From Luteirhabdus pelagi (GTDB lineage Bacteria > Bacteroidota > Bacteroidia > Flavobacteriales > Flavobacteriaceae), in the NCBI RefSeq assembly GCF_016827595.1, contig NZ_JAECMS010000003.1, forward strand, positions 1-64,000: a stretch of DNA of 64,000 bases, read 5' to 3'. The translations under genes and the position numbers were made by a program. Under the pieces are notes generated by a model. It saw only the letters and a program-made list of their open reading frames with translations, had not been told where the DNA came from and searched no databases. Positions 23,263 to 32,048 of this stretch are shown piece by piece (the first letter of the stretch is position 1; each line of letters starts with the position of its first letter).

Positions 23263-24180
23263 TTATTTCAAAAGTACAAAGGGATAGAGCAATAGCGAAC
23301 ACATACCAGTCAGCATAATGATTTTTAGAAGCATTGAGAGAAATGCGTACTCCTTTACCGATTCTGCCTGAAACCCTTTGATACAGCCCCAGATCATCGG
23401 ACCGATAACGAGCAAAACGAAATACAACACCGCTGGTTGTGATTGGTAAAATCGTAGATACACATAATAAGCAGTTGCCAAGGTAGCTACGACCAATAAT
23501 CCCGTAGCAATTGTAATAGCGCGATCACGTCCCATGGCAATGGCCAAGGAAGTATGTCCTGCTGCCTTATCGCCATTAATGTCGATCGTATCTTTCACAA
23601 TTTCACGGATAAAGGTCAATAGAAATGCAAAAAACGCATATTGTGCGGTTATCGAGAAGAGTCCACCGTGAATGGCAATCGTCGTTTCAGTATTATTCGG
23701 TAATAAGTCGAAGATAGGAACTATCAACAAGCTCATGGCCACCAAAACGGAAACTAACAGATTTCCGACAAGCAACATTCCTTTTAAATATGAGGCGTAG
23801 AGATATAGCAAGCCTGCCATCATGATAAAAATAGCAGCAAACATAGGCTTTCCGATACCATTCGAGACATAAAAGCCCAATAGAACACCGAAAGAAGTGA
23901 GTACTATATAGTAGGTGTTGGCTTGTTTTTCGTTGATATATTTCCCCAGCAGCATTTTTTTTGGTTTGTTGATACGATCAACCGTAACATCGTATAGGTC
24001 GTTAATGATGTAACCGCCGGCAGCGATACAGATCGTTGCTAAGACGAGGGCAGCAAAATCTATATTCGATAGCGCTGTTTTCGCACCGTATGGAAGAAAG
24101 AGGGAGTATTTCAGCAGCAACTGAACGATTATTATGAGCAACAAATTAAACGGACGAATGATCCGAAGGTAGGCCATCAT
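23263..24180 (-). CDS. UbiA-superfamily prenyltransferase (GGGP synthase-like)
   Basis: A 305-aa integral membrane enzyme with about nine helices. The two Mg-diphosphate motifs are present: NDLYDVTVDRINKP (about 61-74, NDxxDxxxD) and the second DTIDINGDKAAG (about 196-207). The sequence most resembles the Bacteroidota group called geranylgeranylglycerol-phosphate geranylgeranyltransferase, which transfers a polyprenyl group onto a soluble acceptor; the true acceptor in these bacteria is not known to me. It sits between kdsC and maf, with spacings of 17 and 4 bp. Confidence 0.88.
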   Translation of the reverse strand: MMAYLRIIRPFNLLLIIIVQLLLKYSLFLPYGAKTALSNIDFAALVLATICIAAGGYIINDLYDVTVDRINKPKKMLLGKYINEKQANTYYIVLTSFGVLLGFYVSNGIGKPMFAAIFIMMAGLLYLYASYLKGMLLVGNLLVSVLVAMSLLIVPIFDLLPNNTETTIAIHGGLFSITAQYAFFAFLLTFIREIVKDTIDINGDKAAGHTSLAIAMGRDRAITIATGLLVVATLATAYYVYLRFYQSQPAVLYFVLLVIGPMIWGCIKGFQAESVKEYAFLSMLLKIIMLTGMCSLLLYPFVLLK

Positions 24181-24197
24181 GCTAGGAAATTAGTCGG

Positions 24198-24731
24198 TTA
24201 ATCGTATTTGGCACTGGCGTTTTCCTTGGAAATCCATTTTCCTTGAACTTTCAGCACTTGTTCGATTACATCTCGCACACAGCCTTTTCCGCCCTTTTTA
24301 TGGGAAACATATTTAGAGATTTCCTTGATTTCCGGAACGGCATCCTGAGGACAACACGGTAATCCCACAGCCTTCATGGCATACAAATCGGGAATGTCAT
24401 CGCCCATAAACAGTACGTTTTCCGACTTAATTTCATAAATGTCGAAGTATTCGTCCATTGTTTCGGTCTTATCGTGTGCGCCGAGATAGATATCGGTCAC
24501 CCCAAGTCCCTTTAACCGCGCCCGAACGCCTTCATTGGTGCCGCCGCTTATAATACAGATATTGAAACCCTTTTCTAACGCTGTTTTGATGGCGAAACCA
24601 TCCTTGGTATGCATGGTTCGGTACATTTCACCTTCGGTGGTAATACTAATGCTGCCGTCGGTTAAAACGCCATCGACGTCGAAAACAAAGGTGGTGATGT
24701 GCTGTAGGTATTCTTTATAGCTTTTTTCCAT
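24198..24731 (-). CDS. kdsC: KdsC-type HAD phosphatase
   Basis: A 177-aa cap-less HAD phosphatase. Motif I is FDVDGVLTDGSI (17-28), motif II CIISGG, motif III with the lysine region then MGDDIPDLYAM (motif IV). KdsC hydrolyses KDO-8-phosphate in lipopolysaccharide inner-core synthesis; close relatives act on N-acylneuraminate-9-phosphate. No kdsA, kdsB or kdsD is in the window, so substrate is by family only. It is 8 bp downstream of the DUF2520 gene. Confidence 0.88.
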   Translation of the reverse strand: MEKSYKEYLQHITTFVFDVDGVLTDGSISITTEGEMYRTMHTKDGFAIKTALEKGFNICIISGGTNEGVRARLKGLGVTDIYLGAHDKTETMDEYFDIYEIKSENVLFMGDDIPDLYAMKAVGLPCCPQDAVPEIKEISKYVSHKKGGKGCVRDVIEQVLKVQGKWISKENASAKYD

Positions 24732-24739
24732 AGGAAAAA

Positions 24740-25516
24740 TTACGAATTTTCGTTGGTTTGGTTTTGTTGAATGCCCTCGGAAAGCTTTTTATAGAGCTCG
24801 ATTAACGGCTCTTTTCCCAATTGCTGAAGCAAATGTACATGATTTTGCATGGTTTTGAGGTCCTTTCGTTTGGCCGGTCCTGTTTGTGCTTCTTTGGGTG
24901 AAAGCGACTGCACTTTTTCTGCTGTTTCTTGAAGGAGCGGTTTTAAAAGTGAAAAATCCAAGTCTTTCGCTTTCAATATATCCTCTGAAACCGCATACAG
25001 ATAATTGGTGAAGTTGTTCACAAAGACGGCCGCTAAATGAAGCGTAGCGCGTTCTTCCGATGAAACCTCGGTTACATTATTTGAAATGGAGGTAGCCAAT
25101 GTTCGCAACAGTGCTACATCGGAATTAGAATTCGCCTCAATACAGATTGGAATATCCTGAAACGAAACTTTCCTATTTTTCGAAAACGTCTGTAGCGGAT
25201 AAAAAACTCCATATCGTTCATGAGTATTTAAAGCCTTCATCGAAACACTTCCCGAGGTATGCACCACCAATCCTTTCCTTGCTCCCAAACGGTTGGAAAC
25301 ATCCTCAATCGCATCATCGGGAACGGCAATAATATATAGATCGGCTTCTTCAACTTTTTGAAAATCAGTTGTAAATGAAACATCTCCTAATGTAGGAGAG
25401 AGAGTCTTATTATTTTGGCTAATGACCTGTTTTACATGGACTTGATGTGCTTCATATAAAGCATTGCTTATATGATAGTTTACGTTTCCATATCCGATAA
25501 AAACCACCGAAATCAT
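24740..25516 (-). CDS. Rossmann-like / DUF2520 protein
   Basis: A 258-aa NAD(P)-type protein. The N-terminal Rossmann unit starts ISVVFIGYGNVNYHISNAL (2-20); IIAVPDDAIEDV and LVVHTSGSVSMKAL follow, as in the ProC-related DUF2520 family. A helical C-terminal domain contains NNFTNYLYAVSEDIL and TGPAKRKDLKTM. It is probably an oxidoreductase of unknown substrate. It is the first gene of the long minus-strand cluster and faces the divergent ccsBA gene, about 94 bp from that gene's true start. Confidence 0.85.
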   Translation of the reverse strand: MISVVFIGYGNVNYHISNALYEAHQVHVKQVISQNNKTLSPTLGDVSFTTDFQKVEEADLYIIAVPDDAIEDVSNRLGARKGLVVHTSGSVSMKALNTHERYGVFYPLQTFSKNRKVSFQDIPICIEANSNSDVALLRTLATSISNNVTEVSSEERATLHLAAVFVNNFTNYLYAVSEDILKAKDLDFSLLKPLLQETAEKVQSLSPKEAQTGPAKRKDLKTMQNHVHLLQQLGKEPLIELYKKLSEGIQQNQTNENS

Positions 25517-25587
25517 GTCGCTAAAATACGGAAGACGGGTGGATATTAAAACAGTTGGAATGACTATTTTAAAACCTCAATTTTCGT

Positions 25588-25595
25588 TATTTTTG
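25588..25595 (+). promoter_or_regulatory. -7 element TATTTTTG of ccsBA
   Basis: An exact TAnnTTTG box 15 bp before ATG 25611. It lies inside the upstream-extended frame that begins at 25515 and supports the 25611 start. Confidence 0.55.
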
Positions 25596-25610
25596 CACAA
25601 AAATTTTGCA

Positions 25611-28600
25611 ATGCAAAAGAAACTCGCCTCGATTCTCTTCTCCACTCGACTTACCGCCGTTCTTTTTATCGTTTTTGCCATTGCCATGGCCGTTGGAACT
25701 TTTTTAGATGCTTCTTCGGAAACGTCGCCAACACCTTATAGCCGTGAGCTTATCTATAATGCTTGGTGGTTCGAAGCGATTATGGGCTTGTTTGTCATTA
25801 ACTTCATCGGAAATATTAAGCGGTACAATCTCCTGAAGCGAGAAAAATGGGCAACGTTTCTACTTCACGCTTCCTTTATCCTTATTATCATCGGAGCCTT
25901 TGTGACGCGCTACATCGGCTATGAAGGCGTGATGCATATTCGGGAAGGCGCTACCGAAAACACCATGCTTTCAGAGCATACGTATCTGAATACCTTCATC
26001 GATGGGGATTATGAGATTGACGGTGTACCACAACGCCGAAAAGTTACGCCTAAGAAATTGCGACTTTCAGAGCGCTTGGATAATGACTTCACTATAGAAA
26101 CCGATTATAACAATCAGCCGGTTACCATTCGCTTTAAGGAATTCGTGAAGAATGCTAAAGAAGGCCTGATTGAAACCCCGGATGGCGATCAATACTTAAA
26201 AATTGTAGAGGCAGGCGATGGAAACCGTCACGATCATTGGCTTCAAGTGGGGGAAGTGACCAGCATTCACAACATTCTTTTCGCTGTAAACAATCCAACC
26301 GAAGGTGCCATTAATATCACCTATAATGAAGATGGAAGCTATAGCATCGCGAGTCCGTTTGAGGGAAGTTTTATGCGAATGGCCGATCAGATGCAGGGTG
26401 AAGTGATGAAGGATAGCGTTCAGCCACTGATGCTTCGTTCGTTATATCGTATGGCGGGAATGGCCTTTGTAATTCCGGATCCGATTACGCGCGGTCGGAA
26501 GGGAATTGTGCAAACGGCAAAGGATGAACCTAAAAGTAATAAGGACGCACTTATTGTTGAAGTAGCCTCTGGAGAGGATACCAAAACCGTCGAATTGCTA
26601 GGAGGGAAGGGCTCTGCTCCAGATCCGACCAAGATTGAAGTAAACGGATTGGATGTGTACATGACGTATGGCAGTAAGGAATATGAATTACCCTTCAGTA
26701 TTACCCTGAACGACTTTATCGCCGATAAATACCCTGGTACCGAAAAAGCCTATTCTGCTTTTAAAAGTAAAGTGACGGTTAACGATTCGGAAAGTGACTT
26801 CTTCGATTATGAAATCTTTATGAACCATGTGTTGGACCATAAGGGCTATCGCTTTTTTCAATCTGGCTTCGATCCCGATGAGGGCGGAACGATTCTAGCG
26901 GTAAATCACGATTGGTGGGGGACTTGGATTACCTATATTGGTTATTTTTTGCTGTACATAGGTTTGATGGCGATTTTATTTGATAAGAATACGCGTTTTG
27001 CCGATTTAAAGCGAATGCTGAGTAAGGTGAAAAAGAAGAAAACTGCGCTCGCTACCTCTTTAGTTCTATTGCTGTCACTTGGAATGTCTGCACAAACGGA
27101 TCCTCACAATCATCAGGAAGCGAGTAAAGCACAGTTGGATAGTATTTTGCTGGCAAATGCCGTAAATGAAGAACACGCTGCCAAGTTTGGTCAGTTGATC
27201 ATTCAGGATGAAGGTCGCATGAAGCCGGTAAATACCTTTGCCAGTCAGTTACTTCGTAAAATAAGTCGCGACGACCATTACGAAGGCATGGATGCCAACC
27301 AGGTGTTTTTGAGCATGACCGAATTTCCGCGCTTGTGGGTGGAAGTTCCCATCATTGCCTTAAAGCGTGGCAATGATAGTATTCGTCATATTGCAGGGGT
27401 ATCTGAAGATGCTGAACATATGGCGTTAATGGACTTGTTCGATGAACAAGGGAACTACAAATTACAGCCGTATCTAGAAAAGGCAACCAATACTACCAAT
27501 CCCAATCAGTTTGAGAAGGATTTCATAAAAGCACACGAAAATTTCTTTTTGTTGAATCAGGCGTTAAGCGGAACTATATTAAAAATCTTTCCGCTTCCCG
27601 ACAGTGAAAATAACAAATGGGTATCCTATGCCGAGTTGGGAGAAGCACAGTTTAAGGGAACGGACTCCGTTATCACGCGATCTATTTTGCCGGTATACTT
27701 CAACAGTTTGAAGCAGGCGAGGGAAACGGGCGATTATAGCCAGGCGAATGAAATTTTGGATGGTATCACCAAGTTTCAATCGAAATATGGTAGTGACGTC
27801 ATGCCTTCAGAAGCAAAGCTGAAAGCGGAAACCATTTACAACAAAGCCGATATCTTCAATCGTCTTTACAAATACTTCGCCTTGCTTGGGATAGTGATGT
27901 TCATCTTTATCATCGCCCAAATTTTCAAAGAGCGGAAAACGCTTCATACGCTAATCAAAGTCTGCAAATACATTATTTGGATATTTTTTATCCTTATGAC
28001 GCTAGGATTAGCGTTACGTTGGTATATCAGCGGTCATGCGCCGTGGAGTGATGCGTATGAAAGTATCATCTATGTGGCTTGGGCGACAACCTTCTTTGGG
28101 TTGGCATTCGGAAGAAAAAGCGATCTAACGGTGGCCGCTACCGCCTTTATGGCTTCCATCGTCCTTTGGGTGGCGCACCTAAACTGGTTGGATCCTGCCA
28201 TTGCGAACTTGCAGCCGGTACTGGATAGCTATTGGTTAATGATACACGTTGCGGTAATCGTAATGAGTTACGGACCCTTCACCTTGGGAATGATTTTGGG
28301 TATGGTAGCCTTATTGTTAATGCTACTTACAAATAAATCGAACGTAAAACGGATGAAGCTAAACGTTCAAGAACTTACTGTCATTACCGAAATGGCCTTA
28401 ACCGTAGGTTTGGTACTGCTAACGATAGGGAACTTCTTGGGCGGCCAATGGGCCAATGAAAGTTGGGGTCGCTATTGGGGGTGGGACCCCAAGGAAACCT
28501 GGGCTTTGATTAGTATTATGATCTATGCTTTCGTAATTCACGCTAGGTTGGTGCCCGGACTTCGTAGCCGATGGACCTTTAATGTGTTAGCGGTTTTTGC

Positions 28601-28781
28601 CTATGCATCGATTATGATGACGTATTTCGGAGTGAACTTCTATTTAACAGGGCTTCACTCGTATGCCAGTGGCGACGTACCCGTTACGCCAAATTTTGTA
28701 TGGTTTATTGTAGGTTTTGTGATATTGTTGAGTATCGTTTCCTACTTCCCATTCAAAAAATACTACAAGAAAAAAGGATAA
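25611..28781 (+). CDS. ccsBA: Fused ResB-CcsA cytochrome c maturation protein (CcsBA)
   Basis: A 1056-aa inner-membrane haem-handling synthetase of the system II pathway that attaches haem to exported apocytochromes c. The N-terminal ResB/CcsB-like half has helices (LASILFSTRLTAVLFIVF; ATFLLHASFILIIIGAF) around a large periplasmic region. A second signal-like helix (KTALATSLVLLLSLGMSAQ) opens a middle domain, and the C-terminal CcsA half has six to eight helices plus the tryptophan-rich haem motif WGRYWGWDPKETWALI. The His residues around helices (for example VAHLNW, MIHVAVIVMSYGP) are candidate haem ligands. The frame is open from 25515, but the -7 box and the family N-terminus favour 25611. 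It is a natural fusion, not an error. Confidence 0.93.
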   Translation: MQKKLASILFSTRLTAVLFIVFAIAMAVGTFLDASSETSPTPYSRELIYNAWWFEAIMGLFVINFIGNIKRYNLLKREKWATFLLHASFILIIIGAFVTRYIGYEGVMHIREGATENTMLSEHTYLNTFIDGDYEIDGVPQRRKVTPKKLRLSERLDNDFTIETDYNNQPVTIRFKEFVKNAKEGLIETPDGDQYLKIVEAGDGNRHDHWLQVGEVTSIHNILFAVNNPTEGAINITYNEDGSYSIASPFEGSFMRMADQMQGEVMKDSVQPLMLRSLYRMAGMAFVIPDPITRGRKGIVQTAKDEPKSNKDALIVEVASGEDTKTVELLGGKGSAPDPTKIEVNGLDVYMTYGSKEYELPFSITLNDFIADKYPGTEKAYSAFKSKVTVNDSESDFFDYEIFMNHVLDHKGYRFFQSGFDPDEGGTILAVNHDWWGTWITYIGYFLLYIGLMAILFDKNTRFADLKRMLSKVKKKKTALATSLVLLLSLGMSAQTDPHNHQEASKAQLDSILLANAVNEEHAAKFGQLIIQDEGRMKPVNTFASQLLRKISRDDHYEGMDANQVFLSMTEFPRLWVEVPIIALKRGNDSIRHIAGVSEDAEHMALMDLFDEQGNYKLQPYLEKATNTTNPNQFEKDFIKAHENFFLLNQALSGTILKIFPLPDSENNKWVSYAELGEAQFKGTDSVITRSILPVYFNSLKQARETGDYSQANEILDGITKFQSKYGSDVMPSEAKLKAETIYNKADIFNRLYKYFALLGIVMFIFIIAQIFKERKTLHTLIKVCKYIIWIFFILMTLGLALRWYISGHAPWSDAYESIIYVAWATTFFGLAFGRKSDLTVAATAFMASIVLWVAHLNWLDPAIANLQPVLDSYWLMIHVAVIVMSYGPFTLGMILGMVALLLMLLTNKSNVKRMKLNVQELTVITEMALTVGLVLLTIGNFLGGQWANESWGRYWGWDPKETWALISIMIYAFVIHARLVPGLRSRWTFNVLAVFAYASIMMTYFGVNFYLTGLHSYASGDVPVTPNFVWFIVGFVILLSIVSYFPFKKYYKKKG

Positions 28782-28800
28782 GCCTTTCGACTTATCCTTT
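28773..28800. terminator. Bidirectional terminator spanning the ccsBA stop
   Basis: AAAGGATAAG (28773-28782) pairs with CTTATCCTTT (28791-28800). The ccsBA stop codon (28779-28781) is inside the stem. A run of As before and Ts after suits both convergent genes. Confidence 0.85.
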
Positions 28801-28841
28801 TCCAGTTGGTTAATTTGAGAAAAATTACAATTGGCCAAACG

Positions 28842-30089
28842 TTAATTATAGATATAATCGGGTTGCGATTCGACCATTCGATGGTCTTCCTTGATCTGCT
28901 CACCGATTTCAAGCTTATGATATAATTCTTGGGTACGTTCTTCAAGCTCGTCTTCGGCAACCTTCAGCTTACGGGCTATTTTAGCATTTTCCTTTCCTTC
29001 GGAAATGTACTGTAACAACTTAATTTCGAAGCCATCTAAGTCATGCTTCATGATTAGGTTTTCCAAGTATACATCTTCCATCATTTTAGAAATATTTTCT
29101 CTGTTCATCATTTGTTGGCGTTTAAGGTAAATTCGCATTTCTACTTGTCGCAATTCGGACTCTTCCTTTAATTCTTGCATGCGATACGTAATGGCGTAGG
29201 TTAATAATAGCATTTCAATAATAGCGGCCATCTTCACATGAAACATTTCAGTAAATAACAATCCTGCTCCAAGCGGTTGAAGGACAAAAAAGTCGATGGC
29301 AAATAGCGTAGGGATGGCACTACTGATTACATAAAACTTGGCGTAATTCTTTTTACTAAAGAGCGCAATACCCGTAGCAAGATAGGCGAGGGGTATCATA
29401 AACCCAACGACCATTCCTACACGCGCCATCCATTCATTGGAAACGCCCCACGCAATGGTAGACATTACTGCAGCTACTGAAAGCAAAGCGATAACGGCCC
29501 AATTCATTTTAGGAAAGGCCTGGTCTATTTTTAAGTAATTATGTGAAAAAGCTGACCAAGCCGCTAGAAATACCATCATCAGGGTGGTTTCGGCAAATAG
29601 AGTTTGAGTAGCAATCGATGTATTTAAGCCGATACTTAAACCGTCGGTAACAAAGAGTGCTGCTCCCATCATTAAGATAGCACCTGCAAAATATAGAAAC
29701 GGTTTCGAGTTGAAAATAAAGTAACAAATAGCGTTTAGTAAAAGTACCATGCTTAGTACTCCATAAAACATTCCAATTCCGAATATTCCAGTGGCATCCA
29801 TAAATACGGTGGAGGAACTAACCATAGCAGGTGTATAGGCTGCGGCAGAATGAATTGCTAAATCCTTTTTAAAAGTTGAATAATCCACCTCCGTAGTAAC
29901 AACACGATTATCTATATCGTTGCGCTGCTCATTATCGTTTACAGCTTCTGTTAAGTAATTTGGCAATGGATTGTTTGAAGTTTTGAGACTTGTATTTAAA
30001 TCGGTCTTACCAAAGGCCGAAACCATGGTGCTAAGACTCAATACAACCACAAAAAAATACAATGATAGGGGGGTAAATTGTACTTTCAT
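28842..30089 (-). CDS. Seven-TM sensor with C-terminal LuxR-type HTH
   Basis: A 415-aa protein. Signal-like N-terminus (1-27), a short extracytoplasmic region (about 28-95), seven hydrophobic helices (about 100-305) in the style of 7TM diverse intracellular signalling receptors, a coiled-coil linker (MQELKEESELRQVEMRIYLKR is its core) and a LuxR-like helix-turn-helix: FEIKLLQYISEGKENAKIAR, then KLKVAEDELEERTQELYHKL. A membrane-embedded receptor joined directly to a DNA-binding domain would act as a one-component system. The extracytoplasmic part is much shorter than a usual 7TMR-DISM domain. It is monocistronic between the ccsBA terminator and fumC. Confidence 0.78.
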   Translation of the reverse strand: MKVQFTPLSLYFFVVVLSLSTMVSAFGKTDLNTSLKTSNNPLPNYLTEAVNDNEQRNDIDNRVVTTEVDYSTFKKDLAIHSAAAYTPAMVSSSTVFMDATGIFGIGMFYGVLSMVLLLNAICYFIFNSKPFLYFAGAILMMGAALFVTDGLSIGLNTSIATQTLFAETTLMMVFLAAWSAFSHNYLKIDQAFPKMNWAVIALLSVAAVMSTIAWGVSNEWMARVGMVVGFMIPLAYLATGIALFSKKNYAKFYVISSAIPTLFAIDFFVLQPLGAGLLFTEMFHVKMAAIIEMLLLTYAITYRMQELKEESELRQVEMRIYLKRQQMMNRENISKMMEDVYLENLIMKHDLDGFEIKLLQYISEGKENAKIARKLKVAEDELEERTQELYHKLEIGEQIKEDHRMVESQPDYIYN

Positions 30090-30235
30090 ATAAGTAGGTT
30101 TACATCAATTTGGGGCGACTAATATACAACAAAATTACATTTAAACTATATTTTTTGCACTTTATCGATAAAATTAACATAAAAATAGCCGCTACAAGCG
30201 TAACGGCATTTTCAGAATCTAACAAAAAAATGATA

Positions 30236-31627
30236 TTAGTGTCCTACCATATCCTCTGGTCGAACCCACTTATCGAACTCTTCTTCAGTAAGATAGCCTA
30301 GATTTACGGCCTCTTCCTTTAAAGTGGTTCCATTTTTATGAGCAGTATTGGCTATTTCGGCAGCCTTATAGTATCCAATTTTGGTATTTAGGGCTGTCAC
30401 CAACATCAAGGAATTTTTTAATTGCCGCTCAATTACATCATGGTTAGGTTCAATTCCTTGTGCACAGTGTTCGTCAAAAGATACACAGGCATCGCCTAGT
30501 AATTCTGCCGATTGTATCACATTTGCTGCCATAACTGGCTTAAAGACATTCAATTCGAAGTGACCTTGCATACCACCTACACTCAACGTAACATCATTTC
30601 CAATAACCTGTGCACATACCATGGTAAGTGCTTCGCATTGGGTTGGGTTTACCTTTCCGGGCATAATAGAAGAACCTGGTTCATTAGCAGGAATCGTAAT
30701 TTCACCAATGCCACTTCTCGGGCCGCTAGCCAACATGCGAATATCATGAGCGATTTTATTAAGAGAAACCGCCAATTGCTTTAAAGCTCCGTGGGTTTCA
30801 ACCAAAGCATCGTGTGCTGCTAATGCTTCAAACTTATTTTCGGCGCTGATAAACGGAAGGTCGGTGAAATCGGCTATATACGATGCAACCTTTTGATCGT
30901 ACCCTTTTGGTGTATTAATTCCGGTTCCCACTGCAGTTCCACCCAATGCCAATTCCGAAAGGTGGGGAAGTGTGTTTTGTAAGGCTGTAAGTCCGTGCTC
31001 CAACTGAGAGGCATATCCGCTAAACTCCTGACCAAGCGTCAAGGGCGTTGCATCCATTAAATGAGTACGGCCAATCTTCACTACCTCCTTAAATTCTTCC
31101 GATTTTTTCTTTAATGTTTTGTGAAGCTGGGAAATACCTGGCAGCGTATTCTCGATAATCTTTTTATAGATGGCAATATGCATGCCGGTAGGAAAGGTGT
31201 CGTTGGACGACTGACTCTTATTAACGTCGTCGTTTGGCTGAAGCGTTTTTTCGCCTTCACCAATCGTATGACCTGCCAATTGGTGGGCCCGGTTTGCGAT
31301 TACCTCATTTACGTTCATATTGCTTTGGGTACCACTTCCGGTCTGCCATATAACCAAAGGAAACTGGTTATCATGCTTTCCGGCAAGGATTTCATCACAT
31401 ACGGTAGCGATGAGATCTCTTTTTTCTTCTGAAAGCACTCCCAATTCACAGTTGGTGAAAGCTGCTGCTTTTTTTAAATAGGCAAATCCATATACAATTT
31501 CTAATGGCATAGAGGCGGAAGGACCTATTTTGAAGTTATTTCGAGAGCGCTCTGTCTGGGCACCCCATAATTTATCGGCAGGTACTTTTACCTCGCCCAT
31601 GGTGTCTTTTTCTATTCTATATTCCAT
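30236..31627 (-). CDS. fumC: Class II fumarate hydratase
   Basis: A 463-aa iron-independent fumarase converting fumarate and L-malate in the TCA cycle. The N-terminus [58 protein letters not shown] (catalytic His) and the superfamily signature [11 protein letters not shown] are all present. The frame is open for 13 codons upstream, but ATG 31627 is the family start, and the promoter at 31649-31679 lies upstream of it and overlaps that extension. Length matches FumC (about 467 aa). It is monocistronic. Confidence 0.97.
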   Translation of the reverse strand: MEYRIEKDTMGEVKVPADKLWGAQTERSRNNFKIGPSASMPLEIVYGFAYLKKAAAFTNCELGVLSEEKRDLIATVCDEILAGKHDNQFPLVIWQTGSGTQSNMNVNEVIANRAHQLAGHTIGEGEKTLQPNDDVNKSQSSNDTFPTGMHIAIYKKIIENTLPGISQLHKTLKKKSEEFKEVVKIGRTHLMDATPLTLGQEFSGYASQLEHGLTALQNTLPHLSELALGGTAVGTGINTPKGYDQKVASYIADFTDLPFISAENKFEALAAHDALVETHGALKQLAVSLNKIAHDIRMLASGPRSGIGEITIPANEPGSSIMPGKVNPTQCEALTMVCAQVIGNDVTLSVGGMQGHFELNVFKPVMAANVIQSAELLGDACVSFDEHCAQGIEPNHDVIERQLKNSLMLVTALNTKIGYYKAAEIANTAHKNGTTLKEEAVNLGYLTEEEFDKWVRPEDMVGH

Positions 31628-31648
31628 TTTATAGCATTGAAGTTTATA

Positions 31649-31679
31649 CAAAAGTACCCAAAACACTGGTTTTGTTCAA
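31649..31679 (-). promoter_or_regulatory. fumC promoter
   Basis: Minus strand TTG (31679-31677), 20-nt spacer, TACTTTTG (31656-31649), 22 bp from ATG 31627. It overlaps the frame extension to 31666 and so settles the fumC start. Confidence 0.8.
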
Positions 31680-31723
31680 GATTGCTCGTCGAAAATCGCA
31701 TTTTCATTTTGCAATGGATTTTT

Positions 31724-31755
31724 TTGGGCTATATAGGAAAATCATACTATCTTTG
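31724..31755 (+). promoter_or_regulatory. Promoter of the 59-aa membrane protein gene
   Basis: TTG (31724-31726), 21-nt spacer, TATCTTTG (31748-31755); ATG follows 25 bp later at 31781. It is divergent from the fumC promoter, about 45 bp away. Confidence 0.8.
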
Positions 31756-31780
31756 AAGCAAAATTTAAAGACCCTTCATT

Positions 31781-31960
31781 ATGATGTTCGAATTTGACCA
31801 ATATCTTGGATTTTTAGCCTTCCTAACCATTTTGACTATCGGATTTTGGCTTATGATCTTTCTTGTGTCCATCATTCCATATTGGATTGGAGGCGCTTTA
31901 TACGAGAACTGGAAGATGAAGAAAGAAGCTCGTAAAAACGAATTAGAGGAAAGCAATTAG
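31781..31960 (+). CDS. 59-aa single-span membrane protein
   Basis: A 59-codon frame starting MMFEFDQYLGFLAF. One long hydrophobic stretch (about 9-38, including TILTIGFWLMIFLVS) is followed by a highly charged cytoplasmic tail KMKKEARKNELEES. A consensus promoter lies 25 bp upstream and a strong terminator at 31988, so it is a complete monocistronic gene. No family recognised; the layout resembles small membrane regulators. Translation could begin at the first or second ATG (31781 or 31784). Confidence 0.85.
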   Translation: MMFEFDQYLGFLAFLTILTIGFWLMIFLVSIIPYWIGGALYENWKMKKEARKNELEESN

Positions 31961-31987
31961 TTTTCAATATAGTTACTGATTAACAAG

Positions 31988-32015
31988 AAAGGAAGCCGAT
32001 TTGGCTTCCTTTTTT
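31988..32015 (+). terminator. Terminator of the 59-aa gene
   Basis: AAAGGAAGCC (31988-31997) pairs with GGCTTCCTTT (32003-32012), followed by more Ts. It also faces the convergent TonB-family gene ending at 32049. Confidence 0.9.
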
Positions 32016-32048
32016 ATTTTCTTATTTCTTATTGAATGAGATTTAAAA

